Notes: generated by a model from the letters alone, not told the origin. DNA of 64,000 nucleotides from an uncultured Halomonas sp. (GCF_947490095.1 NZ_CANLFS010000003.1:124001-188000), one strand, 5' to 3'. Counted from the first letter of the stretch, positions 23,224-35,704 are shown. Translations and numbers: made by a program.

Positions 23224-24912
23224 CTACTCCGGAAGGTCGGTCAACGCCCCGGTGCTCGCCGAGCTGACCAGCCGAGCGTACTTGGCGAGCACGCCCCGGG
23301 TGTAGCGCGGCTCAGGCCGGCGCCAGGCGGCCCGGCGGCTCTCCAGCTGTTCAACGGTGAGGGCGACGTCAATGGTGTCGGCCTCGGCATCGATGGTGAT
23401 CCGGTCGCCATCCTCCACCAGCGCCAGGGGTCCGCCATCGAACGCCTCGGGGGTCACGTGGCCCACCACGAAGCCGTGGCTGCCGCCGGAGAAGCGCCCG
23501 TCGGTAATCAGGGCCACCTCGCTGCCGAGCCCCCGGCCCATGATCGCCGACGTGGGCGTCAGCATTTCACGCATGCCGGGCCCGCCCCGCGGCCCCTCGT
23601 AGCGGATCACCACCACGTCGCCGGCCACTACGATGCCACCATTGATGCCTGCTTGGGCCTCCTCCTCGGAGTTGAATACCCGCGCCGTGCCGGAAAAGCG
23701 CGTGCCCTCCTTGCCGGTGATCTTGGCCACCGCGCCTTCCGGCGCCAGGTTGCCGTGGAGGATACGCAGGTGGCTCTCGGCCTTGATGGGCTGGTCCAGC
23801 GCCGCGATGATCCGCTGATCATCCGGATAGGGGGACACGCCGGCCAGGTTCTCTGCCAATGTCTTGCCGGTGACCGTCAGGCAATCACCGTGCAGGAGCC
23901 CCGCCTCGAGCAGGATCTTCATCAGCGGCTGGATGCCGCCGATCGCCACCAGCTCGCTCATCATGTAATGGCCGCTGGGGCGCAGGTCGGCAACGACCGG
24001 CACACGCTTGCCGATCTCGGTGAAGTCGGCAAGCGACAGCTCGACGCCGATGGTGCGCGCCATGGCGATCAGGTGCAGCACCGCGTTGGTGGAGCCGCCC
24101 AGGGCGATCACCACGCTGATGGCGTTCTCGAAGGCCTGGCGGGTCATGATGTCCGACGGCTTGATGCCCTGCTCGAGAAGCTCGAGCACCGCGGCGCCCG
24201 CCGCTTCGCAGTCATCACGCTTGTCGTTGGACACGGCATTCTGGGCCGAACTGCCCGGCAGGCTCATGCCCAGGGCCTCGATGGCCGAGGCCATGGTATT
24301 GGCGGTGTACATGCCGCCGCAGGAGCCGGGCCCGGGAATCGCCGTCTCCTCGATCTGCTTGAGTTCGATCAGGTCGATATCGCCGCGGCTATGGGCCCCC
24401 ATGGCCTCGAATACCGAGACGATATCGGTGTGGCCCTTGCCCGGCAGAATGGTACCGCCATAGACGAACACGCCGGGCCGGTCGAGGCGCGCCAGTCCCA
24501 TCAGACAGCCCGGCATGTTCTTGTCGCAGCCACCGATGGCCACCAGGCCATCGAAGCCCTCGCAGCCGGCGACCGTCTCGATGGAATCGGCAATCACCTC
24601 CCTCGACACCAGCGAATACTTCATGCCCTCGGTGCCGTTGGCGATGCCATCGGAGATGGTGATGGTATTGAAGATCACTCCCTTGCCACCGGCGGCATCA
24701 GCGCCATCGCTGGCGTGGCGTGCCAGCTCGTCGATATGGCTGTTGCAGGGGGTGAGGTTGCTCCAAGTGGAGGCGATGCCCACCTGGGGCTTGACGAAGT
24801 CCTCGTCCTGGAAGCCCACCGCACGCAGCATGGCACGGCTCGCGGCCTTGCCGGGGCCATCCACCACCTGGGCGGAATGGCGGCGTCGGGTATCTTTCGG
24901 TGTATCGGACAT
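23224..24912 (-). CDS. ilvD: Dihydroxy-acid dehydratase
   Basis: 562 aa, normal length. It dehydrates 2,3-dihydroxy-3-methyl acids to 2-oxo acids in valine, isoleucine and CoA-precursor synthesis. Iron-sulfur ligands are in [16 protein letters not shown] and [27 protein letters not shown] and [15 protein letters not shown] are also diagnostic. I chose the ATG at 24912 because GAGGAGA lies 6 nt upstream; upstream in-frame codons lack this. It is convergent with the permease gene, with only 10 bp between stops. Other ilv genes are not in the window. Confidence 0.97.
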   Translation of the reverse strand: MSDTPKDTRRRHSAQVVDGPGKAASRAMLRAVGFQDEDFVKPQVGIASTWSNLTPCNSHIDELARHASDGADAAGGKGVIFNTITISDGIANGTEGMKYSLVSREVIADSIETVAGCEGFDGLVAIGGCDKNMPGCLMGLARLDRPGVFVYGGTILPGKGHTDIVSVFEAMGAHSRGDIDLIELKQIEETAIPGPGSCGGMYTANTMASAIEALGMSLPGSSAQNAVSNDKRDDCEAAGAAVLELLEQGIKPSDIMTRQAFENAISVVIALGGSTNAVLHLIAMARTIGVELSLADFTEIGKRVPVVADLRPSGHYMMSELVAIGGIQPLMKILLEAGLLHGDCLTVTGKTLAENLAGVSPYPDDQRIIAALDQPIKAESHLRILHGNLAPEGAVAKITGKEGTRFSGTARVFNSEEEAQAGINGGIVVAGDVVVIRYEGPRGGPGMREMLTPTSAIMGRGLGSEVALITDGRFSGGSHGFVVGHVTPEAFDGGPLALVEDGDRITIDAEADTIDVALTVEQLESRRAAWRRPEPRYTRGVLAKYARLVSSASTGALTDLPE

Positions 24913-25157
24913 GGCGGGTCTCCTCTGAAGATGGGGTGACCCCAGAGAGTGGACCTCAATCCCCATGGCTGTCCATATTGCCGGTCGAGAACACGGCTTC
25001 TGTGCCGTCCGCGCTGACGGCAAACGGCAAGCCCTCACGAAAGAGCCAAGCGTCCGGTCGCCACGACGCGATCACCGGACCGACCCGCGTCGAGGCAACC
25101 AGCGCCTTCAGAAACGATGCCCACGGGGGGCCATGACGGCCTATCGCCGGATCGATG

Positions 25158-25817
25158 CTACTGCGGCGCCTCTTCGGCCTCCGCGGCGATCTCCTGCAGC
25201 GCACTTACCAGTGTTTCGGGTTCCTGAGCCCCGGAAATCAGATACTTGTCGTTGATGATATATGCCGGCACGGACGAGACACCCGCCTGTTGGTAGCTGG
25301 CCTCATCCTGGCGCACGGCATCGGCGTACTGCCCGGACGCCAGCACCTCTCTGGCGCCGCCTGAATCGAGCCCCACGGCTTCAACGCAGCGGAGAAGAAC
25401 CTCATGCTCCGAGACGTTTTCCGCCCTGCCGAAATAGGCCTCGAACAGCGCCTTTTTCATGGCGGTAGCCTCGCCCTGCTCATCGGCCCACTTGACCAGC
25501 CGATGGGCATCGAAGGTGTTGCAGGAGCGTCGCTCCTGGATCTTGGCGAAGTTGATGCCGAGATCCTGTGCGATGGTCATCATCTGACTCTGGTTCGCGC
25601 GCATCTCGTCCTCGCTGCGCCCATACTTGCGGGCCAGCGCCGGCAGGATCGGCTCTCCCTCCCCACTCTGCTCAGGGTTCAGCTCGAAGGCGTGCCAGCG
25701 GATCGTGAACGCGAACTCTGACGCCAGCCGCTGCATGGCCAGCTCCAGGCGGGCATAGCCGATGGCACACCAGGGGCAGGCAATATCCGAAACGATATCG
25801 ATGGCTATCTTTCTCAT
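25158..25817 (-). CDS. DsbA-family thioredoxin-fold oxidoreductase (FrnE-like)
   Basis: 219 aa, cytoplasmic because no signal peptide is present. The active site is CPWC near residue 14 (SDIACPWCAIGYARLE). An inserted helical domain (residues about 60-150) and the cis-Pro loop VSSVPAYIINDKYLISGAQ fit the FrnE/2-hydroxychromene isomerase-like branch of DsbA proteins, which reduce or isomerise disulfides in stress. The start ATG at 25817 overlaps the stop of the OsmC gene by 4 bp (ATGA), and TGAGGAA precedes it. The two genes are co-translated, suggesting a joint thiol-stress role. Confidence 0.88.
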   Translation of the reverse strand: MRKIAIDIVSDIACPWCAIGYARLELAMQRLASEFAFTIRWHAFELNPEQSGEGEPILPALARKYGRSEDEMRANQSQMMTIAQDLGINFAKIQERRSCNTFDAHRLVKWADEQGEATAMKKALFEAYFGRAENVSEHEVLLRCVEAVGLDSGGAREVLASGQYADAVRQDEASYQQAGVSSVPAYIINDKYLISGAQEPETLVSALQEIAAEAEEAPQ

Positions 25818-26266
25818 TTCCTCACCCAGCTCATATTGACCGGCACATTGGCATCCAGGAAAAGATTCATGACGGGGCATCGCCGCTCCACAGCTTCTCT
25901 CAGCTGCTGGAGGCGCTCCTCACTCTCATTGGTTGTCACCTGGACGTCAAAGTTCACCGACTGAAAGTGGGGAGAGACCCCCTCTACGCCGCTCATTCCC
26001 TGCAGGTCGATGTCTCCACTGCTGGAAAATTCCGCACCCTCATAGGCAAAGCCCTGCTCCTTCGCGATCAGCGAAATCATCACGGAGGTACAGCTGCTGA
26101 GTCCTGAGAGCACCAGTTCGACGGGATTTGGGCCTTCGTCTGTGCCGCCCAGGTTTGCAGGCTCATCCACGATAAACGATTCGAATGAGCGGACGGACAT
26201 CTCCGTCTTCATGCCACCTTTCCAAACGCCTTTTGACTCGACCTGAAGGATGGAGTTAGCCGCCAT
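25814..26266 (-). CDS. OsmC/Ohr-family protein
   Basis: 150 aa. The two family cysteines are present: SGLSSCTSVMISLIAKEQG (resolving/peroxidatic helix) and VERRCPVMNLFLDANVPV. OsmC-type proteins detoxify organic hydroperoxides with these thiols. The position upstream of, and coupled to, a CPWC oxidoreductase suggests that one may re-reduce the other. The gap upstream (26267-26411) is AT-rich and should hold the promoter of the pair; I see no unambiguous hexamers. The YhfA-like branch is an alternative assignment. Confidence 0.85.
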   Translation of the reverse strand: MAANSILQVESKGVWKGGMKTEMSVRSFESFIVDEPANLGGTDEGPNPVELVLSGLSSCTSVMISLIAKEQGFAYEGAEFSSSGDIDLQGMSGVEGVSPHFQSVNFDVQVTTNESEERLQQLREAVERRCPVMNLFLDANVPVNMSWVRK

Positions 26267-26411
26267 ATCAGTTGTTTCCCGGTTGTGTTAGAGGCTTTTG
26301 CAAGCTTGTGCGAGCAATATATCAAACGCCCTCCTGCCACACACGACCTCGGGATAGTGCAAATTCTCACTTGGTTATAATGAAGACTGCCACGCGCCTG
26401 GGGTGCGGAGC

Positions 26412-26999
26412 CTACTTCTCCCGCGGCACCCGTCCCATCAGATAGAACTCCTCGTTGGGTGGCGTGCCGGTCAGGGTGACCAGGCGGTTGGAGAGGCCGA
26501 AGAAGGCGGCAATGGCGCCGATGTCCCAGATATCGTCGCGGGTGAAGCCGGCCGACTCGAGGCACGCCTCCCACGCCTCGGTGAGCTCCCCCACCTCCAG
26601 GGCACAGTACATGGCGAAGTCGAGCATGGTGCGATGCCGCTCGCTGATCGGTGCGGTGCGATGGTTGATCGCCACCTGATCGGCCAGCAGCGGGTCCTTG
26701 CTGTAGATCCGCACCAGGGCGCCGTGGGCCACCACACAGTAGAGACAGCGGTTGCGGGCGCTGGTGGCCACCACGATCATCTCCTTCTCCGCCTTGGTCA
26801 GGGTATCGGACTCCCGCTCCATCAGGGCGTCGTGGTAGGCGAAGAAGGCGCGGAACTCCGCCGGGCGATGCGCCAGCATCAAAAAGACATTGGGTACGAA
26901 GCCGGCCTTCTCCTGCACCGCCAGGATGGCGTCGCGGATATCCTCGGGCAGGTCGTGGATCGATTCCGGGACGGGGAAGCGGCTGATGGAAGTGGTCAT
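26412..26999 (-). CDS. AhpD-like / carboxymuconolactone decarboxylase family protein, peroxidase-related
   Basis: 195 aa. The central RNRCLYCVVAHGALVRIY segment contains the CxxC-x3-H motif of AhpD-type alkylhydroperoxidases (Cys pair near residues 84-87). The length and the C-terminal FFGLSNRLVTLTGTPPNEEF match the 'uncharacterised peroxidase-related' subfamily. It probably acts in the cytosol as a thiol-dependent hydroperoxidase. AGGAG lies 6 nt before the ATG. It is 145 bp upstream of the OsmC-DsbA pair on the same strand, which together make a small redox-defence group. Confidence 0.85.
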   Translation of the reverse strand: MTTSISRFPVPESIHDLPEDIRDAILAVQEKAGFVPNVFLMLAHRPAEFRAFFAYHDALMERESDTLTKAEKEMIVVATSARNRCLYCVVAHGALVRIYSKDPLLADQVAINHRTAPISERHRTMLDFAMYCALEVGELTEAWEACLESAGFTRDDIWDIGAIAAFFGLSNRLVTLTGTPPNEEFYLMGRVPREK

Positions 27000-27109
27000 A
27001 TTGGCTCCTGGGTTATGTTTGTTATCGCCGACCCAACATAACAGTTCGCGTCAACGTCAACACGCCTGCCAAGGTCGCATTCTCGGGCCACTCCGCCCCG
27101 ACTCGCCCC

Positions 27110-30100
27110 CTATGCCGGCCGCGCCTCCTCGAAGAGTTCGGCCGGCATGGGATGGGCCAGCTCCCAGGTCATGGCGATGGGGCGATATCCCTGATAGCCC
27201 CTGAGAGCCTTGGCTTGCCCCAGGAAGATAAATGGCGCTGTCTCGCCATCGATGCGCTTCGTCTGGCGGGCAAAGAAAAGAATAGTGTAACCGCGCTCTT
27301 GAAAGTGAAGGTAATTCTGTCCAGTTGGACTTTCCTGTGTGACGGTGGACTGGCTCTCCCAATGCAACAACGTGCGACTAATGGGATAGTCGCGATACCT
27401 AGTAGTAGGAGAGAAATCCCGTTCATCCTTTTGGAAAGTTATGAGGTGAATATAAGTTTTAAGATGCTTAGCGTTCAGCCGCCCTTGCCCTGTGGGTCCA
27501 GGCTTTTCAAGACTAGATAGCCCCAAAGCGGCCTTGATCTCAGCGGTCCCATAGGCACCATGCAATAGCAGCTCACAGTCGAAAGGCAGCTCACTCAATC
27601 GCTGCAGCGGCACTTGCTGATGAACCCGCCGCCAGGCGGCGATCTCGGCGGCATCGGCCGCGATACTCGCGTTGGCGTGCCACTTTCGCAACGACTGCTC
27701 GAGGCTCTCTACGCCCACTGAGCCGCCCTTTCGACCCCATAGCAGATAGTGCAACGCCGTTTGTCGCGCGGTGTCATAGCGCCCCAGCGCTTCCTCGACG
27801 CCTTCGGGTTGACCAAGGGCCTCGATGGCCGTGAGCAGCTCGGGATCGCTGCGCAGCGCGATACGCGGCAACGCCTTACGCGCCTGATCGATATCCGGGT
27901 CCTCGGGTTTCTCGCTTCGATCCGCCAACGCCTTCCACTCGGACCAGCTACGGCGCGACAGCACCTGTACCGGTGTCAATCCGGTCACCTCGAGGAAACG
28001 CCCGAAGGTGAGCGGCTGCCCTACCTCTTCCGACCAGGTACGCAGAGTCTCGGGAATAAACTGATTCAGATCGGCCAGCACCGAGCGGATTTTGCTAAGC
28101 ACTCGGTCTCGTGCCACTCGCTCTAGTTGGATGTTGCAGCCGGGCGGCAGGCTGGGGAAGTCGGCTTCCACTTCTCGGTCCAGCCGCTGGCGCCGCCCCG
28201 AGAGCAGCGCCATGAACTTGGTGTCCAGGCGATAGCGACGATGGGTCTGTCCAACGAAGTCCAGAACGGTGAGGCACTCTTTACCCGGCGCATGGCGGAG
28301 CCCACGCCCCAACTGCTGCAGAAACACCGTCAGGCTATCGGTAGGACGCAGGAACATCACCAGGTTGATATCCGGAACATCGACCCCTTCGCTGAGCACA
28401 TCCACAGTGAACAGAAAGGGCAGTGTGCCTTCACGGAACTCGTGCAGCCGCTCGGCGCGTATCTCGGCCGGCGTGCTACCCACAATCACGGCGGCTCGGT
28501 ACGCTTCGCCCAGCCGATTGAAGCACTCCGCCATATACTCGGCGTGGCGCACCCCGGCACAGAACCCCACTGCGCGCACACCCTGCAGGTCGGGCTGATA
28601 GCGCTCTAGAGCCTGCACAATGGTATCCACCCGCTGTTTGGCACGGAAATCATCGCCGGTCAGCAAATTCTCCAGCTGACGGGCATCATAGCGGCCGTTA
28701 CGCCAGAGCGCGTCATCGCTGAGGTCGACGCTATCGCTGACCCCGAAGTAGTGAAAGGGACACAGCAGTTTCTCTTCCAGGGCCTCAGGGAGACGAATCT
28801 CCGCGGCGAAGCCGCCATCGAAATCGGGCAGGATGCTGCTGCCGTCCATTCGCTCGGGCGTCGCCGTCAGCCCCAACAGCACTCTAGGCTCAAGCGCCTC
28901 GAGGAGTCCCCGGTAGCTGCTGGCAGCCTCATGGTGGGCCTCGTCGATGACAACATAGTGGAAGTGGTCGACCCCCAGTGACCGCCACGGTCGCTGTCTA
29001 TTCAGCATCTGCACCGAGGCAAATAAATGGCGATGTTCCGTCGGCACGTACCCGCCGACCCAGAGCTCACCGAAGTTCTGGTCGCGAAGTACGGTGCGAT
29101 AGCAGGACTGGGCCTGTTCCAGTATCTCCTTGCGATGGGCAACAAATAGCAGAGGCACCTGGCGCCCCTCTCTCTCGCAGATCCGCCGATAATCCAGCGC
29201 CGATATCACCGTCTTGCCGGTGCCGGTGGCCGCGACCACCAGATTACGATACGAGCCGCGCTGGCGTGCGGCATCGAGTGCCTCAAGAATTCTGAGCTGA
29301 AAGGGCCGAGGGGTGATCTCGGCAAAGAATGCTGCCCCTCTTTGTGCACGCTCTTTATGCGCGGCGATCGCACGCCGGAACCGCGGAAAATCCGCCGGAG
29401 TATAGGGTTCGAACTCGTCGCTCTCCCAATAGGCGGCAAACTCCGCCTCGAAGCGCTCCAGAATGTGTGTCATATCCTGAGCGGTGACCTTAACGGTCCA
29501 CTCAAGCCCCTGAGTCATCGCCGAGTGGGACATGTTCGCGGAACCGATATAGGCGGTGGAATACCCGCTCTCGCGGCGAAAATGGTAGGCCTTGGCGTGC
29601 AGTCGCGTGCCACCGGTATCGTAAGAGACGCGGACGGTGATATTGGACTGCTGGGCCAGCCACTCTAGCGCCGTTGGATCACTGGCCCCCATATAGCTGG
29701 TGGAGATCAGGCGAACCGGAATGTTGCGGTCGGCCAGGCGCTCGAAGGCGGGCATCAACAGCCTTAGCCCCGACCACTTGATAAACGACACCAGGATATC
29801 GACGCCATCGGCGGTGGCCATTTCGGCGCGAAGCTCATGCTCCAAGGGCGGATCATGACCCAGGCCCGTCAACAGCGTGCTGGTCGCCAAGGGCGTAGCC
29901 GGCCGGGGCAGGCGCTGGGCTCCCTGCCCCAGCTCGCTAAGCACCGGCCTATCCGTCTCCAGCAATTTCTTTCGCGCCAAATAATCGAGGCCATCGGTTG
30001 CCGAAATCAGCTCGATAAGGCGATTGAGCAATGGAAGGCGATGGTCGTCATCGACGATTCGCAAGGCTTGATGGAGCAGCCGGCCGAGAAACTGGGCGTA

Positions 30101-30226
30101 GGCGTGGGGGGCCGTCTCGTCGTCGAGTTTGCGCAACACGGGCTTGAGATCAGGCTGCGCCTTTAGCTGCTCCTTGAGTTCTTCATCGAGAAGCCGTTCA
30201 TAGAGCCCTTCCGATAGCCGTTCCAT
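27110..30226 (-). CDS. PLD nuclease - superfamily 2 helicase - DUF3427 protein
   Basis: 1038 aa. Residues about 115-265 form a phospholipase-D-like nuclease domain with one HxK motif (LHAKAYHF, His210/Lys212) and GSANMS near 228. Residues about 300-650 are a superfamily 2 helicase: Walker A AATGTGKT (332-339), DEAH box IDEAHH (428-431), LGLTATP, and motif VI QQLGRGLR. Residues about 700-1038 match DUF3427. Single-chain proteins of this design cut or remodel DNA and are suspected of anti-phage or restriction-like roles; none of this is shown for this copy. The final third of the gene is visibly AT-richer than its flanks. AAGGA lies before the ATG. It has no methylase or other partner next to it. 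Confidence 0.87.
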   Translation of the reverse strand: MERLSEGLYERLLDEELKEQLKAQPDLKPVLRKLDDETAPHAYAQFLGRLLHQALRIVDDDHRLPLLNRLIELISATDGLDYLARKKLLETDRPVLSELGQGAQRLPRPATPLATSTLLTGLGHDPPLEHELRAEMATADGVDILVSFIKWSGLRLLMPAFERLADRNIPVRLISTSYMGASDPTALEWLAQQSNITVRVSYDTGGTRLHAKAYHFRRESGYSTAYIGSANMSHSAMTQGLEWTVKVTAQDMTHILERFEAEFAAYWESDEFEPYTPADFPRFRRAIAAHKERAQRGAAFFAEITPRPFQLRILEALDAARQRGSYRNLVVAATGTGKTVISALDYRRICEREGRQVPLLFVAHRKEILEQAQSCYRTVLRDQNFGELWVGGYVPTEHRHLFASVQMLNRQRPWRSLGVDHFHYVVIDEAHHEAASSYRGLLEALEPRVLLGLTATPERMDGSSILPDFDGGFAAEIRLPEALEEKLLCPFHYFGVSDSVDLSDDALWRNGRYDARQLENLLTGDDFRAKQRVDTIVQALERYQPDLQGVRAVGFCAGVRHAEYMAECFNRLGEAYRAAVIVGSTPAEIRAERLHEFREGTLPFLFTVDVLSEGVDVPDINLVMFLRPTDSLTVFLQQLGRGLRHAPGKECLTVLDFVGQTHRRYRLDTKFMALLSGRRQRLDREVEADFPSLPPGCNIQLERVARDRVLSKIRSVLADLNQFIPETLRTWSEEVGQPLTFGRFLEVTGLTPVQVLSRRSWSEWKALADRSEKPEDPDIDQARKALPRIALRSDPELLTAIEALGQPEGVEEALGRYDTARQTALHYLLWGRKGGSVGVESLEQSLRKWHANASIAADAAEIAAWRRVHQQVPLQRLSELPFDCELLLHGAYGTAEIKAALGLSSLEKPGPTGQGRLNAKHLKTYIHLITFQKDERDFSPTTRYRDYPISRTLLHWESQSTVTQESPTGQNYLHFQERGYTILFFARQTKRIDGETAPFIFLGQAKALRGYQGYRPIAMTWELAHPMPAELFEEARPA

Positions 30227-30355
30227 GGTGTTCCTTTCCCTGCCCTGTCGACGCCACCCAGGGTAGCAGCAACAGGCCGCGGCGGGGCATCACGGCAACC
30301 CTTTCAGCATGCCAGGCCACGACGATGCTCGCGCTCAGCCCCGCCCTGAACGCAA

Positions 30356-30385
30356 GCGGCCCCGCCTCTTGCGAGACGGGGCCGC
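30356..30385 (-). terminator. Hairpin downstream of mmsA
   Basis: Arms 30356-30364 and 30377-30385 form nine perfect GC-rich pairs, with a small inner CTC/GAG stem. It lies 20 bp past the mmsA stop on the minus strand. There is no T run. Confidence 0.5.
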
Positions 30386-30405
30386 CATTCACTGCGCCGA
30401 AAGAA

Positions 30406-31905
30406 TCAGCTCATGGAGATGGTGCTGTTGATGCCGCTGGAGACGTTCTCGGGCTCGAACCAGCGGGCGGTGACGGTCTTGGTCTGGGTCCAGAAGGCGA
30501 TGGCCTGCTTGCCGTTGGGGCCCAGGTCACCCAGCTTGGAGGCCCGCGAGCCGGTGAAGCTGAAGTAGGCGACCGGCACCGGGATCGGCACGTTGATGCC
30601 GATCTGGCCGACATCGATGTCGGTCTCGAAGCGGCGCGCGACCCAGCCGGAGTTGGTAAAGATCGAGGTGCCGTTGCCGTTGGGGTTGGCGTTGATGAAC
30701 TCGATCGCCTCGTCCAGGGTCTCGACGCTGAGGACGCAAAGCACCGGGCCGAAGACCTCTTCACGGTAGATGGTCATCTCCGGGGTCACGTCGGCGAACA
30801 GGGTCGGGCCGACGAAGTTGCCGTCCGGGTAGCCATCCACCGCGTAGCCACGGCCATCGACCAGCAGCTTGGCGCCTTCCTTCTCGCCGGCGGTAATCAA
30901 CCGCTCGACGCGCTCCTTGGCCTGGGGTGATACCAGCGGACCGAGGTCGGCATCGGTCTGGGTGCCGGGGCCCACCTTCATGTTACGGGCCCCCTCGACG
31001 ATGTCATCCAGCCACTCGCGGGCCTCGCCCACCAGCACCACCACGGAGTTGGCCATGCAACGCTGGCCGGCGGCGCCGAAGGCGGAGCCCAGCAGGTTGT
31101 TGATCGCCTGGCTGCGGTTGGCATCCGGCATCACGACACAATGGTTCTTGGCGCCCATCATCGACTGCATGCGCTTGCCGGCGGCGGCGGCGCGGTTATA
31201 CAGCAGCGAGCCCACGTGGCTGGAGCCGATAAAGGAGAGCGCCTTGATGTCCTGATGGTCGGCGATCTGGTTGGCCACGTCCGGGCCACCGTGAACCACG
31301 TTGAGCACCCCGGCCGGCACGCCCGCCTCATGGGCCAGCTCGACAAGGCGCATGGAGGAACTGGGATCCTGCTCGGAGGGCTTGAGCACGAAGGTGTTAC
31401 CGGTGGCGATGGCCAGCGGGAACATGAAGCAGGGCAGCATGATCGGGAAGTTGAAGGCGGTGATGCCGGCGCCAACGCCCAGTGGCTGGTGCATGGAGTA
31501 AACATCCACATCCGTCGCCACGTTCTCGGCCAGCTCGCCCATCTGCAGGGAAGTGATCGAGCAGGCATGTTCTACCACTTCCAGGCCACGCCCCACTTCG
31601 CCGGCCGCGTCGGGCAGGGTCTTGCCGTGCTCCTCGGTGATCAGCGCCGCGATCTCATCGGTGTTCTCGCGGATCAGTGCCTGCAGCTTGAGCATGATGC
31701 GCATGCGCTTGCCGAGGGGTACCTTGCGCCAGGTCTTGAAGGCCTCCTTGGCGCTGGCCACGGCACGCTCCACTTCCTCGGCGGTACAGAACGGTACCCG
31801 AGCCACCACTTCCTGGGTAGCCGGATTGACCACATCGCGCCACTCCTGGCTGTCGGACTGAATGGGCTGGCCGTCGATGTACATGGGGATTTCGCGGACT
31901 GACAT
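30406..31905 (-). CDS. mmsA: Methylmalonate-semialdehyde dehydrogenase (CoA-acylating)
   Basis: 499 aa, the standard MmsA length. It converts methylmalonate or malonate semialdehyde, NAD and CoA into propionyl- or acetyl-CoA, serving valine, beta-alanine and myo-inositol breakdown. Motifs: [46 protein letters not shown] and the catalytic Cys in [15 protein letters not shown] placed the start at ATG 31905, with GAGAGGAG upstream; the codon at 31938 would add 11 residues. It is divergent from a LysR regulator, with a large palindrome between. No mmsB or hydroxyisobutyrate gene is adjacent. Confidence 0.93.
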   Translation of the reverse strand: MSVREIPMYIDGQPIQSDSQEWRDVVNPATQEVVARVPFCTAEEVERAVASAKEAFKTWRKVPLGKRMRIMLKLQALIRENTDEIAALITEEHGKTLPDAAGEVGRGLEVVEHACSITSLQMGELAENVATDVDVYSMHQPLGVGAGITAFNFPIMLPCFMFPLAIATGNTFVLKPSEQDPSSSMRLVELAHEAGVPAGVLNVVHGGPDVANQIADHQDIKALSFIGSSHVGSLLYNRAAAAGKRMQSMMGAKNHCVVMPDANRSQAINNLLGSAFGAAGQRCMANSVVVLVGEAREWLDDIVEGARNMKVGPGTQTDADLGPLVSPQAKERVERLITAGEKEGAKLLVDGRGYAVDGYPDGNFVGPTLFADVTPEMTIYREEVFGPVLCVLSVETLDEAIEFINANPNGNGTSIFTNSGWVARRFETDIDVGQIGINVPIPVPVAYFSFTGSRASKLGDLGPNGKQAIAFWTQTKTVTARWFEPENVSSGINSTISMS

Positions 31906-32112
31906 GGGCGTGCTCCTCTCGATTGTCGCTGCCGGCATATCGCGATGTCGGCGTCATGTCGTGGCTACCGGAAGACGGGATTGTCGTTATGCACCGTCTC
32001 GGCAGTTGCTGCCGTCTTCCGCCCTTAGACTTTGTGTGTATAAAAACACGCAAGATAATGATCATGAGTCTATCCAGAGGTCGCATGGCATGACAACGGG
32101 CACTCGGGCACA

Positions 32113-32138
32113 TTGCTTGTGCATTAATGCACAAGCAA
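32113..32138. promoter_or_regulatory. Perfect 26-bp palindrome, likely operator of the LysR regulator
   Basis: The sequence runs TTGCTTGTGCATT followed by its exact reverse complement, centred between 32125 and 32126. It lies 21 bp before the lysR ATG (32160) and 207 bp before the mmsA ATG on the other strand. LysR proteins commonly bind T-N11-A dyads upstream of divergent targets, and this contains one. Confidence 0.65.
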
Positions 32139-32159
32139 GCCGCTCAGCGAGGAGCCGTC

Positions 32160-33113
32160 ATGCTCGACTGGCACGATATCCAGATTTTTCTCGAGGTCGC
32201 CCGCAGCCAGCGGCTTACCGATGCCGCCCGGCGCCTGGGGCTGGACCACTCCACCCTGTCGAGGCGCACTCGGCGCTTCGAGCAGAAGCTCAACACCCAG
32301 CTCTTCGAGCGCAGCACTCACGGCTATCACCTCACCCAGGCCGGACAGCAGCTGCGCGCCCATGCCGAGGAAATGGCTCGCCACGCCTTCGAGGCCGGCG
32401 AGGGCCTGACCGACAAGAACCACCAGATCAGCGGCCAGATCCGCCTGGGGGTGACCGAGGGCTTCAGCACCTGGGTGATCGCACCGCTTCTCTCGGCCTT
32501 CTGCAGCCGGCATCCGGGCGTCACCCTGGACCTGCTCGCCCTGCCCCGGGTGGTGAACCTGAGCCGCCATGAAGCCGACCTCGCGATCACCGTGGAACGC
32601 CCGGTCAGCCCGGGCCTGGTGGTCTCCCGGCTATGTGACTATCGCCTGCGGCTGTATGGCAGCGACGGCTACCTGGCCCGCCATGGCACGCCGGAGCGCC
32701 TCGCCGAGCTGGGTGCCCATCGCCTGGTGGGATATGTCGACGACCTGATCTTCAGCGAGCAGCTCAGCTATCTGGAGCCGCTGCTCGAGCCCTCGGCGGC
32801 CGGCCAGCCACCCCATTTCGCCATGCGCAGCACCAGCGTGACCACCCAGCACGCGGCCTGCCTCTACGGGGCGGGGCTCACCATCCTGCCCTGCTTCATG
32901 GCCAGCACCTCACCGACCCTGCGCAACGTGCTGGAGCACGATATCGCGATCGACCGCCAGTTCTGGATCACGGCCCGCCAGGAGCAGCGCCAGCTGGCCA
33001 GGGTGCGGCTGCTATGGGACTTCCTGCGTGAGGCGCTGGAAGACAACCGCGCCTTCTTGATGGGTGAAGCGAAGGAGATGGTGATACCCGAGGCCGCCCC
33101 CGCCGACGGCTAG
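32160..33113 (+). CDS. LysR-family transcriptional regulator, divergent from mmsA
   Basis: 317 aa. The N-terminal HTH (residues about 1-60: WHDIQIFLEVARSQRLTDAA, LDHSTLSRRTRRFEQKL) is followed by an effector-binding domain. GAGGAG 5 nt upstream fixes ATG 32160; an in-frame ATG at 32127 lies inside the palindrome. By position it probably controls mmsA and itself through the 26-bp palindrome. The effector is not known. Confidence 0.87.
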   Translation: MLDWHDIQIFLEVARSQRLTDAARRLGLDHSTLSRRTRRFEQKLNTQLFERSTHGYHLTQAGQQLRAHAEEMARHAFEAGEGLTDKNHQISGQIRLGVTEGFSTWVIAPLLSAFCSRHPGVTLDLLALPRVVNLSRHEADLAITVERPVSPGLVVSRLCDYRLRLYGSDGYLARHGTPERLAELGAHRLVGYVDDLIFSEQLSYLEPLLEPSAAGQPPHFAMRSTSVTTQHAACLYGAGLTILPCFMASTSPTLRNVLEHDIAIDRQFWITARQEQRQLARVRLLWDFLREALEDNRAFLMGEAKEMVIPEAAPADG

Positions 33114-33275
33114 CACGACCTGCCGGGCACGGCCCCGGCATCATGAAGATTGGCTATCGGCTCGGTCGGCAATCTCGCTTTGTGCTAATTGACTGACAGG
33201 GAGTAACTTGAGAGCCACCCAAGGGGGCAAGACAAGGCAAGCCAGGTAAAAGAGAGCATTACCGTTGAAGATTGA

Positions 33276-35537
<2,262 letters not shown>

Positions 35538-35643
35538 TCACGCCCCGCGCCGGGCGCTTCGCCCGGCTCGCCGGATGACCGAGGCAGAAACCGAGTCAGA
35601 AACCCAGCCAGAAGCCAACACAGCAGCCGAGACAGAAAAAACA

Positions 35644-35683
35644 GAGACGCCCGGGGCTTGATCGCGCCCCGGGCGTCTCGTTT
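35644..35683. terminator. Bidirectional terminator between katG and selO
   Basis: A perfect 14-bp stem (35644-35657 with 35666-35679) with an 8-nt loop, then GTTT on the plus strand; on the minus strand the stem is followed by TGTTTTTTC. A smaller hairpin (35549-35556 with 35560-35567) lies just after the katG stop. Confidence 0.85.
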
Positions 35684-35704
35684 CGGCTTGAAGCCAACGG
35701 CGGT

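Noticed and set aside
24956-25157. Possible gene fragment on the minus strand (reads [17 protein letters not shown]) between ilvD and the DsbA-like gene
   Set aside because: It has no start signal and I recognise no family; it could be a remnant but evidence is too thin.
33121-33140. Terminator after the mmsA-linked LysR gene
   Set aside because: The 7-bp stem TGCCGGG/CCCGGCA exists but has no T run and is close to what GC-rich DNA gives by chance.
35575-35661. 28-codon frame after katG (Thr/Glu/Ala rich)
   Set aside because: No ribosome site, low complexity, and its end forms half of the terminator stem.
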